A stretch of DNA of 64,000 nt from Bacillota bacterium (GTDB taxonomy: Bacteria > Bacillota > Clostridia > Peptostreptococcales > Anaerovoracaceae), in the NCBI GenBank assembly GCA_017459895.1, contig JAFUCA010000002.1:1-64000 (forward strand), read 5' to 3'. The stretch's first letter is position 1. Every line of letters starts with the position of its first letter. Both the position numbers and the translations under genes were made by a program. The notes below the pieces were generated by a model. That model was given only the letters and a program-made list of their open reading frames with translations. It was not told where the DNA came from and searched no databases. Shown here piece by piece: positions 1 to 9,308 of this stretch.

Positions 1-1313
1 ATCTCTGCCGGCGACCCGAGCCGTCCGGCATTGTCCGCCAGTATGATCTTCGACGCCATCATGAAGAGGGCTGCCGGAACCCCCTTGCCGGAGACATCCG
101 CAATCACAAGGCACAGATGATCCTCATCGATCAGGAAGTAATCGTAGAAATCACCGCCCACCTCTTTTGCCGGATCCATAGAAGCCGCCAGCCGGAATCC
201 AGCCTGCTTCCCGAAATCCGGCTGCTCCGCGGGCAGCATCGCCGCCTGGATCCGGGCGCCCATTGCCAGTTCCGCGTTGATCCGTTCTTTCTCCGATGTG
301 ATGGACCGGATCTCCTCAAGATGCTCATCGATCTCCAGCGACAAGTCGTTCATATCCTCTGACAGGCGGCCGATCTCGTTGCTGGAATCGACTTCTGACA
401 GTTCCTCCCGGAACCGGCGGCTGTCCCTGGAACTCATGTATCCGCGGATGCTCGCCTGCACTCTGCGCAAAGGCTGCAGAGCCACCTGATTCAGAAGGGC
501 CAGGCACATCCATGCCAAAAGGATCTGGGTGAGAACGGCGACAGCGGTCCCCTGGATCGCCCTGCGATTGATATCGTCCCGGATGTCGGTAAGATCAAAA
601 GTCATACCGATGAACAGATCTCCCTGCTTCGCCTCTCCGATCCAGGAATAGTAATCCACATAGTCTCCGGCAGATACGAGATGTGAATGATTCTCCCGAG
701 CCCGGTCCATCCCTTCCTTCTGGCTGTCGGACACATCTGCCTTTACCCCCAGAGTATAGACTTCCTCGTACCGGGTCCCCCGTTTGGCGCCGGGATCCGC
801 CGCGCTGAGCAGGAAGAACTGCCTGTGGTGATCTTTCCCGGAAGAAACGATGAACAGGAAGGCCGCCTTTTGCGTATGCTTGATCTGATTCAGCCGCGTG
901 ATGATCCAGGAGTAGGTCACCTCCGCGTACAGCTTCTGATCCTCTTCCGACATGGCCTGCAGATCTGATTCATCCGCATACTTCAGCTGCAGATCCGGAT
1001 ACGCCCGGGTCAGGATCGCGGCCTTTCGCTCCGTTTCATTTTCGCTGCTGTAATCGGCATCATATTCGATATCCATCTCATCCGCATGTGCCTGCCAGTA
1101 ATCCAGCAGCCACTCATAGGCCGGATATTCCTTCAGGGCAAGCTCCGCCTCCTCTGAGGTCTGAGACGCATCGCTCTCCACCTGCCTTCTGACCATACCG
1201 TCCGAAACTACCTGCTGGGCAAAGTAGGTCAGAGCTCCCACCGCCAGCGCTCCCGCCGCGAACAGGATCGCCACCTGCAGCAGGAGCCCTCTTTTTCTCA
1301 CTGTTTTCTTCAT
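1..1313 (-). CDS. membrane sensor with SpoIIE/PP2C-type phosphatase domain (3' end outside window)
   Basis: The reading frame opens with ATG at 1311-1313 and stays open to the left edge, so about 437 residues are visible and the C-terminus is cut off. A first membrane segment lies near residues 9-28. An extracytoplasmic sensor region of about 220 residues follows, then a second membrane segment near residue 255 and a HAMP-like linker. The RsbU/SpoIIE phosphatase motifs VGGDFYDYF and ADVSGKGVPAALFM are near the visible end; in this family such residues bind metal and dephosphorylate an anti-sigma antagonist. I infer a stress or general signalling role. The partner is not in the window. The gene contains one GCAAAGGCTG motif (467-476). 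Confidence 0.85.
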   Translation of the reverse strand, partial: MKKTVRKRGLLLQVAILFAAGALAVGALTYFAQQVVSDGMVRRQVESDASQTSEEAELALKEYPAYEWLLDYWQAHADEMDIEYDADYSSENETERKAAILTRAYPDLQLKYADESDLQAMSEEDQKLYAEVTYSWIITRLNQIKHTQKAAFLFIVSSGKDHHRQFFLLSAADPGAKRGTRYEEVYTLGVKADVSDSQKEGMDRARENHSHLVSAGDYVDYYSWIGEAKQGDLFIGMTFDLTDIRDDINRRAIQGTAVAVLTQILLAWMCLALLNQVALQPLRRVQASIRGYMSSRDSRRFREELSEVDSSNEIGRLSEDMNDLSLEIDEHLEEIRSITSEKERINAELAMGARIQAAMLPAEQPDFGKQAGFRLAASMDPAKEVGGDFYDYFLIDEDHLCLVIADVSGKGVPAALFMMASKIILADNAGRLGSPAE

Positions 1314-1542
1314 CTCGTCCTTTCTGGCCGCACTGACATCGAATGTGTCAACATTCGATCCGATCCTGCATTCTCCCGCACTTGGAAATTATTATATCAT
1401 AGTTTTCTTTATATATAAGTATATGATTTACCAATACCTGGTGGTGTCATGAATCAAACAACAATATATCGCGGCAGTCAGTGTCCCGGCTGCCCTGCCG
1501 ATGGTATATAATGAGTATGCAATACAAGACAGGAGACAGGAT

Positions 1543-1905
1543 ATGCTATTGATCAAAAGACACTGGCCAGTGATACTGATGGCGATCGTATGGATCTGTT
1601 CCATCATTGACTGGAGATGGATCGGGACCACAGACGGAGACGCTCTTGGATTCAGCATTTTATTCTTCGGAATACTAATGCCGCTATGCTCATTTGTATT
1701 ATCGATCTGGTATGGATATCGGGTCCGGGTCCTTCGTAAATGGCTGATCGTATTTGCCTGCGGGATTGCCGGCGTCCTGATCGTGGCGATCAGCACCGGG
1801 GATTTTTCCTTTTGGCATAACAAGGAGCTTGGCCTGATGTCGCTCGTTCCTTCCGCAATCGGAATGATCATTGGATCTGGTGTCTGGAAACTCCTTCACA
1901 GATAG
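1543..1905 (+). CDS. small hypothetical membrane protein
   Basis: The product is 120 residues from ATG 1543, chosen because AGGAGA sits six bases upstream; an in-frame ATG at 1501 lacks such a site. Hydrophobic segments near residues 8-24, 36-58, 65-82 and 92-115 suggest four membrane passes, ending in a short basic tail. I do not recognise the family. It lies between the divergent phosphatase gene and the ECF sigma gene, with about 165 bases before the sigma start, so co-transcription is possible but not shown. Confidence 0.6.
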   Translation: MLLIKRHWPVILMAIVWICSIIDWRWIGTTDGDALGFSILFFGILMPLCSFVLSIWYGYRVRVLRKWLIVFACGIAGVLIVAISTGDFSFWHNKELGLMSLVPSAIGMIIGSGVWKLLHR

Positions 1906-2069
1906 ATTTCTATTTGCATGCCGAAGCAGAAGCAAAGACTGGTATTGGAGGCGGACCTGGTCATGCAGGCGTTTACAAATCTCGTGATCGATCCGGAATA
2001 ATCAAAAAAATCCGTCAGTTTGCAACAAATCGCTTCTTCACGGATTATATAAGTGAAGAGAGGAACAGT

Positions 2070-2561
2070 ATGGACATCGAAACAATATACAACAAGTATT
2101 TTCGGATCATTTACAGGTACCTTCTGTCCCTGTGCGGGGATCCGCACCTAGCGGAAGAACTTGCGCAGGAGACATTTCTGAAAGCGCTTTCGCAGAAAGA
2201 ACCTGAAAGTGTTGATGATAACGTCAATGCCTGGCTGTACACGATAGCGCGCAATCTGTATTTCCAGCAGTACAACAAATCCCGCAGGAGACAGAAGATA
2301 CTGAAACAGAATACCAGCGAGCAGTTTGCGGACAGTCCGGAAACAGTAATGATGCAAAAGCAGGGAAAGTTCAGGATCCACCAGCTTTTGCATGAGCTCG
2401 CAGAGCCGTACCGTGAGGTGTTCATGCTGCGAAACTACGGAGAACTGTCTTTTCGGGAGATCGCGGAGATCTTCGGAAGGAATGAGACCTGGGCGCGCAC
2501 AATTTATTACAGAGCGCGGAAGAAACTGATGGAGGATTTACGAGATGAAGATCACATGTAA
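2070..2561 (+). CDS. ECF-type RNA polymerase sigma factor
   Basis: The product is 163 residues. Region 2 is at the N-terminus (YRYLLSLCGDPHLAEELAQE, then WLYTIARNLY) and region 4 near the C-terminus (YREVFMLRNYGELSFREIAE, then ARTIYYRARKKL). The start at 2070 is supported by AGGA five bases upstream. The gene overlaps the downstream anti-sigma gene by 17 bases, the usual translational coupling of ECF/anti-sigma pairs. It probably directs envelope or stress genes and its own promoter, which I could not identify. A decayed copy of its 5' end sits at 9309-9368. Confidence 0.9.
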   Translation: MDIETIYNKYFRIIYRYLLSLCGDPHLAEELAQETFLKALSQKEPESVDDNVNAWLYTIARNLYFQQYNKSRRRQKILKQNTSEQFADSPETVMMQKQGKFRIHQLLHELAEPYREVFMLRNYGELSFREIAEIFGRNETWARTIYYRARKKLMEDLRDEDHM

Positions 2562-3297
2562 TATCATAGAAGACCTGATGCAGCAATACGTAGATGGTGT
2601 TTTGAGCGACGACAGCCGGCAGTTGGTAGAGGAACATCTTGACGGCTGCGAGGAATGCCGGCAGAAGGAGCAGCAGATCCGATCAATCTGCCGGGAACTG
2701 GATGAAGGTGCAAAGGCTGGCGCGGTGCCGGAGGCCAGACAGGATTACGGAAGCCTCCGAAGATTTCGCCGATGGATAACGCTGCGGAGGGCGCTGACCA
2801 TCACGCTGTCTGTTCTGGTCACGTTCTGTGTCGTAGTCGGGGGGGTGTTCCTGATGTTCGATCTGGAGAGTTATATGCCATATCAGAAGACGGGTATGCA
2901 TGTCAATGAAAATGGAATGATGTTTATGGATGAACCCTATTATGGATACCGGGGCGCATACAGCGGCATCGATCTGAATGGGGATATGATCGAGATCTTC
3001 TATATGACGGACACCTTCCAGAAACGGCACTTAGGGAAACCAACCAGAGGTCATGTCGTTGACTTCGGCGTGGAGGATCAGGGAACCCGGACGAATGAGG
3101 AGGGCGTCCGGGAAAAGATTCCGCCAATAGACAAAGTGTATTATCTCAAAGAAGAATATGTGAAAGAAAAGCATCTGATGGATCCCTTTGACTCCCACGC
3201 TTCCCTGATTCCACTGGATGCCGGCAAAGAAGAGGAACTGCGCATCATCAATGAAATTGAAAACGACTCGATTCTGGTGTGGGAAAGATCCAAATGA
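2545..3297 (+). CDS. anti-sigma factor with N-terminal zinc finger and one membrane segment
   Basis: The product is 250 residues. The N-terminal 45 residues carry the zinc-finger anti-sigma pattern HLDGCEECRQ (H-x3-C-x2-C). A single membrane segment lies near residues 86-108 and an extracytoplasmic domain of about 140 residues follows. Such proteins hold the partner ECF sigma at the membrane until a signal releases it. The gene starts 17 bases inside the sigma gene. The extracytoplasmic part is not a domain I recognise. The gene contains a GCAAAGGCTG motif at 2710. Confidence 0.85.
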   Translation: MKITCNIIEDLMQQYVDGVLSDDSRQLVEEHLDGCEECRQKEQQIRSICRELDEGAKAGAVPEARQDYGSLRRFRRWITLRRALTITLSVLVTFCVVVGGVFLMFDLESYMPYQKTGMHVNENGMMFMDEPYYGYRGAYSGIDLNGDMIEIFYMTDTFQKRHLGKPTRGHVVDFGVEDQGTRTNEEGVREKIPPIDKVYYLKEEYVKEKHLMDPFDSHASLIPLDAGKEEELRIINEIENDSILVWERSK

Positions 3298-3336
3298 GCA
3301 GTGAACAGCTCCATATGTAACTCTTATATCAAATCA

Positions 3337-3365
3337 GAAGCCTTGAGAATCCGCCTCAAGGCTTC
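3337..3365 (+). terminator. 11-bp perfect hairpin after the anti-sigma gene
   Basis: GAAGCCTTGAG (3337-3347) pairs perfectly with CTCAAGGCTTC (3355-3365) across a 7-base loop, 40 bases after the anti-sigma stop. No run of T follows on either strand, so it may be a weak terminator or an RNA-stabilising hairpin. Confidence 0.4.
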
Positions 3366-3390
3366 CATTGACTTTGAATCCTTCAAAAAA

Positions 3391-3450
3391 GGAGGCCTAA
3401 GCTGTGACAATTATCCGGGTGACTCATTGTCATTTCTGTATTGCAGAATC
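3391..3450 (+). pseudogene. remnant of the 3' end of a MerR-methyltransferase paralogue
   Basis: The reading frame here gives NYPGDSLSFLYC, nearly identical to the C-terminus of the intact gene at 6209-7462 (HCPGDSLSFLLYC), and the DNA matches closely (ccgggtga-tcrttgtc). Nothing upstream resembles the rest of that gene. I read it as the surviving tail of a deleted paralogue. The stretch 3298-3539 holds no other recognisable gene. Confidence 0.6.
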
Positions 3451-3539
3451 ACAAATATCACTGATAAAAAAGCACAAATATTACCGTTTATATTGCGCAA
3501 ATATCTCCGATATGGTAAAGTGTCTCCGGAGGAAATACC

Positions 3540-4823
3540 ATGAATTATATCGATAGAATAATAGATAATCAGTTTAATCTTCTGATGGAGGCTTTTGGAG
3601 CAACATTAATTGTCGGGCCAAAAGGCTGCGGGAAAACAACGACCGCAAAACAGAAGGCGAATACGATTATTGAATTCCAGGACGAAGAAAAACGAGAGAA
3701 CTACATTGATATGGCCGAAAACAGGCCCTCACGACTGCTTCGCGGAGAAAAGCCTGTTCTTTTGGACGAATGGCAGGATGCGCCCAAGATTTGGGGAGCT
3801 GTCCGCAAAGATGTTGATGACAGCGGTGAAACAGGTCAATATATTCTTACAGGATCAACATCAAATACTGCAGATACTCCTCATACAGGTACTCTTAGAA
3901 TCGCTCGGCTGAAGATGTACCCAATGAGCCTCTATGAATCAGGGGAATCAAATGGAAATGTCTCTCTGATGGAATTGTTCGATAATAAAGATGTCAATGA
4001 TGAGGAATGGGAATCTGATTTGTCTATAGACGAACTTGTTTTCGCCATATGCCGCGGGGGATGGCCAAGAGCAATTAATAACAAGTCACGTGCAGCAAAA
4101 CTAATTGTAGCCAAAACACTATATGAACAAACTGCTTATGTCGACATTTCCAATGTTGATAAACGTAAGAGAAATCCTGCCTGGGCAGAGTCCATTTTAA
4201 AATCATATGCACGTAACATCTGCCAGTTAACTGAATATAGGAACATTTTCAAAGATGTGAAATCTGATACCAATATGGTGGAATCCACATTCTATGAGTA
4301 CCTGGAAGCGCTGCAAAAATTGTATATCATTGAAGATGTCGAAGCATGGTGCCCTTCAATCCGCTCTAAGACCGCAATCCGAGCCTCAAAGAAGAAGAAC
4401 CTCATTGATCCGTCGCTGGCGGTTGCGGCCTTTGGAGTTGATCCTGATTACTTTGATAAAGATTATAAAACGCTCGGTTTCCTTTTTGAGTCGCTTGTAA
4501 TCAGGGATCTAAAGATTTATTCATCTGAACATGGCGGGAAGGTGTCATATTATCGGGACAGGTACGGGCTTGAGGCAGATGTTGTTTTGCATCTGGCGGA
4601 CGGTCGGTATGCTCTGATTGAAGTCAAGCTTGGTCAAGGTGAAATCGAGGAAGGTTCGCAGCACCTGCTTGAGATCGAACGTCTCATAGTGGAACACAAC
4701 AAAAAGGAGACACAGGTGCCACTGCGTCTGCCGGATCTTAAAATCGTTATCACTGGAGTCAAATACGGTTATATCAGACCAGATGGCGTCTATGTGGTTC
4801 CGATTGGTTGCTTAAAGGATTAG
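3540..4823 (+). CDS. AAA-type ATPase with C-terminal DUF4143 domain
   Basis: The product is 427 residues. Walker A is GPKGCGKTTT near residue 28; Walker B-like residues LLDEWQ follow near residue 80, then the sensor motif ILTGSTS. The C-terminal third has the DUF4143 pattern (FLFESLVIRDL, then ADVVLHLADGRYALIEVKLG), resembling a nuclease-like fold. Proteins of this class are common and scattered in anaerobes, often near gene-decay or mobile regions; their role is unclear. Here it lies beside a pseudogene remnant. Its composition looks more A+T-rich than its neighbours, which hints at transfer. Confidence 0.85.
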   Translation: MNYIDRIIDNQFNLLMEAFGATLIVGPKGCGKTTTAKQKANTIIEFQDEEKRENYIDMAENRPSRLLRGEKPVLLDEWQDAPKIWGAVRKDVDDSGETGQYILTGSTSNTADTPHTGTLRIARLKMYPMSLYESGESNGNVSLMELFDNKDVNDEEWESDLSIDELVFAICRGGWPRAINNKSRAAKLIVAKTLYEQTAYVDISNVDKRKRNPAWAESILKSYARNICQLTEYRNIFKDVKSDTNMVESTFYEYLEALQKLYIIEDVEAWCPSIRSKTAIRASKKKNLIDPSLAVAAFGVDPDYFDKDYKTLGFLFESLVIRDLKIYSSEHGGKVSYYRDRYGLEADVVLHLADGRYALIEVKLGQGEIEEGSQHLLEIERLIVEHNKKETQVPLRLPDLKIVITGVKYGYIRPDGVYVVPIGCLKD

Positions 4824-4945
4824 TTAATCTGCTTGCCTCGAATCATGTAAATCTTATCCTATCGCACTTAACCCGGGACTGGGTCCGGCCGGAAAAGACC
4901 TGACTTATTGAATTGACCTTATCACAGCATATTAGTAATGCTGTA

Positions 4946-6019
4946 TCAACCAGTTGTTCTTGTGATCAGCAAAGCCAGGATCACGGCGCTGATTCCGCCT
5001 GCCAGCTTCGCAGCCACCAGCGCCGCTGTCATTTCCGGCGCATAGCTTGCGATAAATCCCAGGTGATCGCCGAAAACAAAGGATCCGGAAACACAGAATG
5101 CCGCTGTCAGGATCCTGCCGCGATGATTCATCTCCGGCATCATGGAGAATATCGGGATGCAGTTTGCCAGAATCACGAGAAGCCCGCCGACCGCCGTTTC
5201 ATTCACACCGATCCGTCTGCCGATGCTCTGCAAAGGCTGGTGCAAAACCCTGGTTATGATCTCCACCAGAACATAGGCGCCGGCCAGAATCAATGCCACA
5301 TTTCCGATGATCACGATCGCTTCTTCCACCGGCATTGTATTCTCAAAGAATGTGAACGGTGTAAATTCCTTCATTACTCCAACACATACACCGGCAATAC
5401 TGATTCCCAGAATGACTTTCCCTAATATCATGAAAACGCGAACAATCGCTTTTTCCCACTTCCACAAGCAGATAATGATAATCAAAGAGAGTGCTGCGAC
5501 AGGCAGAATGTTCATCAGCATACAGGAAAAACGAAGCCCTGACGCGATTCCGCCGACTATGATTCCGATCGGAATCGTAATCATTCCAATGAGCACTCCC
5601 TTTATTACCTCTTTCTGATGCCCATTTCCAGTAAGCGCCATCCCAACGGGAATGTTGAACGAAATGGTATCCCCCAGCATGGAGGCGGTCATCAATGCAA
5701 GGATATATCCATCCGTCCCTGCCATGAGCTGCTTCGCCAGCGGAGCGCCGCCGATATCAAGCCCCAGTATCATACCGCCAAACATCGCGGGATCCGCGCC
5801 GATTGCAGTAAAAGCAGGCACAATAACAGGTCTGACGATATCCCCGATCAGCGGTGCCAGAACCAGCAGCCCCCCTGTGGAAATCATCAGTGTACCCATT
5901 GCCATAATGCCGTCTTCAAATTTGTTCCCCAGTTTCAGCCTGCTGCCGGTCATGCGGTCCGCGGCTCCGACGAGAACAAAAGCTATCATGAGATAGATGA
6001 TAATATGATTGATATCCAT
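4946..6019 (-). CDS. eutH: EutH-family ethanolamine (possibly choline) transporter
   Basis: The product is 357 residues with about ten hydrophobic segments and the EutH signature regions GLDIGGAPLAKQLMAG and FVFGDHLGFIASYAPEMTA. EutH facilitates ethanolamine entry. I chose ATG 6019; no strong ribosome site is visible, and a TTG at 6040 with AGGGG just upstream is an alternative. The gene stands alone, about 35 kb from the choline BMC locus and with no ethanolamine lyase in the window, so whether it feeds that locus is unknown. It contains GCAAAGGCTG at 5230. Confidence 0.9.
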   Translation of the reverse strand: MDINHIIIYLMIAFVLVGAADRMTGSRLKLGNKFEDGIMAMGTLMISTGGLLVLAPLIGDIVRPVIVPAFTAIGADPAMFGGMILGLDIGGAPLAKQLMAGTDGYILALMTASMLGDTISFNIPVGMALTGNGHQKEVIKGVLIGMITIPIGIIVGGIASGLRFSCMLMNILPVAALSLIIIICLWKWEKAIVRVFMILGKVILGISIAGVCVGVMKEFTPFTFFENTMPVEEAIVIIGNVALILAGAYVLVEIITRVLHQPLQSIGRRIGVNETAVGGLLVILANCIPIFSMMPEMNHRGRILTAAFCVSGSFVFGDHLGFIASYAPEMTAALVAAKLAGGISAVILALLITRTTG

Positions 6020-6208
6020 ATTCAGATCATAACAGCTCAAGTCCCCTGTGTGTCAATACAGAATATCATGATCTGTTCCACAAATCACGAAGTGGGCTGT
6101 GCGAAAGCGGCCTCACAAATTCATCTATGCGCCGACTTCTCTTTTGTATTATAATTTTACTGACGGTGAACCAGCCTTTGCGCCGGATACAGTGAGTGGA
6201 GGAACCTT

Positions 6209-7462
6209 ATGAAGACCGGACAGTTTGCAGAAAAATACAATCTGACGCCAAATGGTATCCGCTATTATATTGAACAGGGGCTTCTGAATCCCGGAAAACG
6301 GGGGCAGCAGTACGATTTTGACGAGGAATGCATCCGGCGGATGGAGGAGATTCAGCGGCTAAAGCAGATGCATTATTCTCTGGATGAAATCAGCCGGATC
6401 TTTCATGTGAAAGAGCTGTCTCAGCACACATTGAATGAGCGGGCGCGGCAGGACTATAATCAGCTTTTTCAGAATAAGATCCTGCAGTTACAAAACGAGA
6501 TCCGTGGCCTTGAGGAGAGCATTCGGATCCTTGAGAATGCGATTCTGCCTGCTCCTGCACAGAATATGCAGTATGGAACCGGGATTCCAATCGGGCTCCT
6601 GCCCATTCTGAGCTGTCCTGATTGCGGCGGCGAATTTGATTTCAAAGATACAGACATCCGCAGAGGCAGACTGTCCTCAGGCAAAGGCCGGTGCAGCTGC
6701 GGATACGAACTGGAGATCAGGGACGGGATCCTGATATGCCGCAGCAGCGGGGATTTCCCGCCAATGCATATCGAATGGAGCGATCTCCCGAATCTGCTCT
6801 CGGAATGTTCCGTCGACTATCTGAATCTGGAAGCAAACGCCTACTATCGGCTGAAGAATCTTCTGCTTGATGGTTTTGCAGACGAAAATGGGCAGATCAA
6901 GGGTACCATTATCACTTCCGGCGGGTACGCAGGAAATTTCATTTGCAAATATCACAAGCTGTTCCATCCGGATACGACGTTCATCATCGCGGATCAGAGC
7001 CTCGAAGTTCTGCATTTTATCCGGGATAAACTGGGCGTTCTCAACGATGCGTTCGAGATCATTTACATTTGTTCTCCTGACTTTGACCTCCCCCTGAGGG
7101 ATGCGTCTGTCGATCTGTTCCTGGATGATTATTCTTCCAGTGAATTCATATTCTATAATCCAAAATACCCGCTGGAGTTGATGCGCCGTGTTCTGAAGGC
7201 GAAATCCATCTGTACGGGAGTGTTCACGTATTATCAGCGTTCAGCGAAATCATTGGAAACAATCCAAAAGGATTATCCCCGCGCAGAGATTCCTTTGTTT
7301 TGTTCGGATACATTCCGCAGGCACCTCATCTCCTCCGGTGTTGATCTGGTGACGGCCGATGAAGTCGGCAGTACTGAAAATCCCGGGGGCGGTCTTGCTT
7401 TTGATTACCACTGTCCGGGTGATTCGTTGTCTTTTCTTCTGTATTGCGGGGTAGTGAAATAG
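6209..7462 (+). CDS. MerR-like HTH - zinc ribbon - SAM methyltransferase fusion
   Basis: The product is 417 residues in three parts. Residues 1-75 are a MerR winged helix (FAEKYNLTPNGIRYYIEQGL) followed by a coiled coil to about 110. Residues 130-180 contain paired cysteines CPDC and CSCG, a zinc ribbon like that of RlmA-type methyltransferases. The rest is a Rossmann methyltransferase-like domain (TIITSGGYAGNFICKYH, then LPLRDASVDLFLDD). I infer an antibiotic- or stress-responsive regulator with a catalytic or pseudo-catalytic effector domain. The gene is divergent from eutH. A tail of a second copy survives at 3391-3450. Confidence 0.7.
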   Translation: MKTGQFAEKYNLTPNGIRYYIEQGLLNPGKRGQQYDFDEECIRRMEEIQRLKQMHYSLDEISRIFHVKELSQHTLNERARQDYNQLFQNKILQLQNEIRGLEESIRILENAILPAPAQNMQYGTGIPIGLLPILSCPDCGGEFDFKDTDIRRGRLSSGKGRCSCGYELEIRDGILICRSSGDFPPMHIEWSDLPNLLSECSVDYLNLEANAYYRLKNLLLDGFADENGQIKGTIITSGGYAGNFICKYHKLFHPDTTFIIADQSLEVLHFIRDKLGVLNDAFEIIYICSPDFDLPLRDASVDLFLDDYSSSEFIFYNPKYPLELMRRVLKAKSICTGVFTYYQRSAKSLETIQKDYPRAEIPLFCSDTFRRHLISSGVDLVTADEVGSTENPGGGLAFDYHCPGDSLSFLLYCGVVK

Positions 7463-7508
7463 TAAAAAAAAACGAATCTGCAAAAGTTATATTCCCCCGA
7501 TGCAATTG

Positions 7509-7592
7509 TCATTTCCCCATACGGCAGTGCCCGATGATGCCCGCCTTCTTCTCCCAGTGCTCCATGCCATCCTGTTCGTAGGCTTTTTCATT
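7509..7592 (-). pseudogene. 3' remnant of a second DUF1287 gene
   Basis: About 84 bases match the 3' end of the intact DUF1287 gene at 8582-9280 with about four mismatches. Read on the minus strand they give the same ending (HWEKKAGIIGHCRMGK then stop), with Cys for Tyr. The similarity stops abruptly upstream. This is a recent partial duplication or the stump of a deleted paralogue. Confidence 0.75.
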
Positions 7593-7779
7593 GTTTTCCG
7601 CTTTGAAATATGCGTTTTCAATGTTTTATCCCTTCTATTTAGTTGTTTTCACTACTTTTGGCATCAAACAAAATAAATACAGCGGTATGATCAACAGTCA
7701 GGTCACACTGGACGACCTCTTTGCAGATTAGCTATATATTTACGGAGAATGCTTTTCTTCCCGCAGGATTATCTGTCTT

Positions 7780-7905
7780 TTATAGTATTGGCATGTTCAT
7801 AGCCAGTCTTGCCATTCTTCCGTTGCCGTCAGCCCAGGGACGGATGAGTACAGGATTGCAATGCGCCTTGAAACAAAACTCATACACCGCGTCTACGCTA
7901 TCAGC
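7780..7905 (-). pseudogene. Fic-domain remnant
   Basis: In one minus-strand frame the sequence reads VYEFCFKAHCNPV, then RPWADGNGRMARLAMN and a stop at 7780-7782. This is the core of the Fic AMP-transferase motif HPFxxGNGRxxR, with the catalytic His replaced by Arg and the rest of the domain missing. The fragment starts inside the end of the DJ-1 gene. The remaining DNA of 7463-7892 shows nothing I recognise. Confidence 0.7.
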
Positions 7906-8507
7906 ATCAATTCTTTCACTTTGTCTGCGCTTTCTCTGTCCGTCAGCATCTCAAGGAGCTGAAATGCCACGCCGGTCGCAGTGGATGGCCCGCAGGAGGT
8001 GATCAGATTCCCGTCAACGACGATCGGCTCATCTGTCATCACTTCCGCGCCCATTTCCGCCAGCTGCTTCTGACGGTGTCCTCCGCTCAGTGCGTAGGTC
8101 GTTGCTCTCCTGCCTTCGAGGATTCCGCTGTTTCCCAGCGCCAGCGCGCCAACGCAGATGCTCGCGATCGGTTTCCCGGCTTTATGGAATGCGCGGATCA
8201 GTCCTGCGGTGTCCTGTCTGTAAGCTTCACCGTAGTAGCCGCACTCCCCGAAACCGCCGGGGATCGCCAACGCGTCGTAATCCCCCTCGCACACGCTTAC
8301 CGGAGCGCATACGCCGGCGCCTCTGCGCCAAAGCACCCGGTCCACTGTGATCGACACGCCAAATGCGCTCCGCACTTCCCGTGAGAAACCCGCCGTATCG
8401 TATTCGATATCGATTCCGCCCTCCAGTTTCGCCCAGCCGAGCACATCCGCAAATGCGCTGAACTCGAGCAGTTCGAAGCCGCTGAGCGCCAGCAACAGAA
8501 CTTTCAT
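7893..8507 (-). CDS. DJ-1/PfpI family protein
   Basis: The product is 204 residues starting at ATG 8507, where MKVLLLALSGFELLE begins and AAGG lies five bases upstream. A longer frame to 8585 exists but its extra 26 residues are outside the family. The nucleophile elbow ASICVGALAL carries the conserved cysteine, and the GGFGE turn comes before it. Family members are glyoxalases, deglycase-like enzymes or regulators; the substrate cannot be read from sequence. Its last codons overlap a Fic remnant. Confidence 0.85.
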   Translation of the reverse strand: MKVLLLALSGFELLEFSAFADVLGWAKLEGGIDIEYDTAGFSREVRSAFGVSITVDRVLWRRGAGVCAPVSVCEGDYDALAIPGGFGECGYYGEAYRQDTAGLIRAFHKAGKPIASICVGALALGNSGILEGRRATTYALSGGHRQKQLAEMGAEVMTDEPIVVDGNLITSCGPSTATGVAFQLLEMLTDRESADKVKELMLIA

Positions 8508-8581
8508 CGTAACCTTCGCACCTCCCTCCGGTGACGCCGCTTTATCATCCATTATAATCTTAATACCATCTGCCGCAATTG

Positions 8582-9280
8582 TCATTTCCCCATCCGGTAG
8601 TGCCCGATGATGCCCGCCTTCTTTTCCCAGTGCTCCATGCCATCCTGCTCGTAGGCTTTTTGAACCGGACTGACAAGGTGAATGATATATGGGATGCCCT
8701 TGCGGTTCCGTTTGTCCGATACCATCGCGATGTGCGTTCCGAACACGACGATGTCCCCGCCCTGCCAGCTTTTAATGTCCTGCAGATCTGTGGTCAGGCT
8801 CTGCGCATTTCGTGAGAAGAAAACATTCAGGTTCTCCACACGACGGAAATCAATATTGCTGTCCGGGGTCTCAATTCCGTAGGCATCCGGTGCTGAAGCG
8901 ATATCGCCGGCCACCAGCTCCTTCAGATCGTAGCCCGCGCCTCTGCAGGCGAAGGCCACCACATCCGTGCACACGCCATACCCGTCGTCCGGATACCCTC
9001 CCGCATAGTACTGGCTCTTGTATTTCGGATTGGTCGCAATATATTCCCGGGCGCTCTGCAGCATATCCGTCTGATCGTCGATTCCGTCTCCATCGGCGTC
9101 GGTGCTGCTGACGTACCGCTCGATCTCAAACTGCGGCGCGTGATCCGCCCTGCTGTCTGTTTCGGTCGTTGCCTGATTGTACCAGAACGGATGCTGCCAC
9201 AGGAGAAGGGCGCCGGCGATGACCAGAGCCAGCAGGGTGACGATCCCGATCATGATTTTTTGATTGTTTCTGTTTCTCAT
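8582..9280 (-). CDS. DUF1287 (NlpC/P60-like) exported protein
   Basis: The product is 232 residues. One N-terminal membrane segment (residues 9-28) is followed by a DUF1287 domain with GVCTDVVAFACRGAGYDL (likely catalytic Cys) and DIVVFGTHIAMVSD (likely catalytic His). This family resembles cell-wall amidases. A TATAAT hexamer lies just upstream of the ATG (near 9287-9292), so the transcript may have almost no leader; no clear ribosome site is visible. The 3' end is duplicated at 7509-7592. Confidence 0.8.
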   Translation of the reverse strand: MRNRNNQKIMIGIVTLLALVIAGALLLWQHPFWYNQATTETDSRADHAPQFEIERYVSSTDADGDGIDDQTDMLQSAREYIATNPKYKSQYYAGGYPDDGYGVCTDVVAFACRGAGYDLKELVAGDIASAPDAYGIETPDSNIDFRRVENLNVFFSRNAQSLTTDLQDIKSWQGGDIVVFGTHIAMVSDKRNRKGIPYIIHLVSPVQKAYEQDGMEHWEKKAGIIGHYRMGK

Positions 9281-9308
9281 ATGTTTCTATTATATACTAT
9301 GAAGTCAA

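Noticed and set aside
4946-6019. EutH as part of the choline BMC locus
   Set aside because: It is about 35 kb away, with no MerR box found upstream; a functional link would be speculation.
4913-6154. Plus-strand frames opposite eutH
   Set aside because: They are shadows of the eutH coding strand, with Cys/His/Gln-rich composition and no motif.
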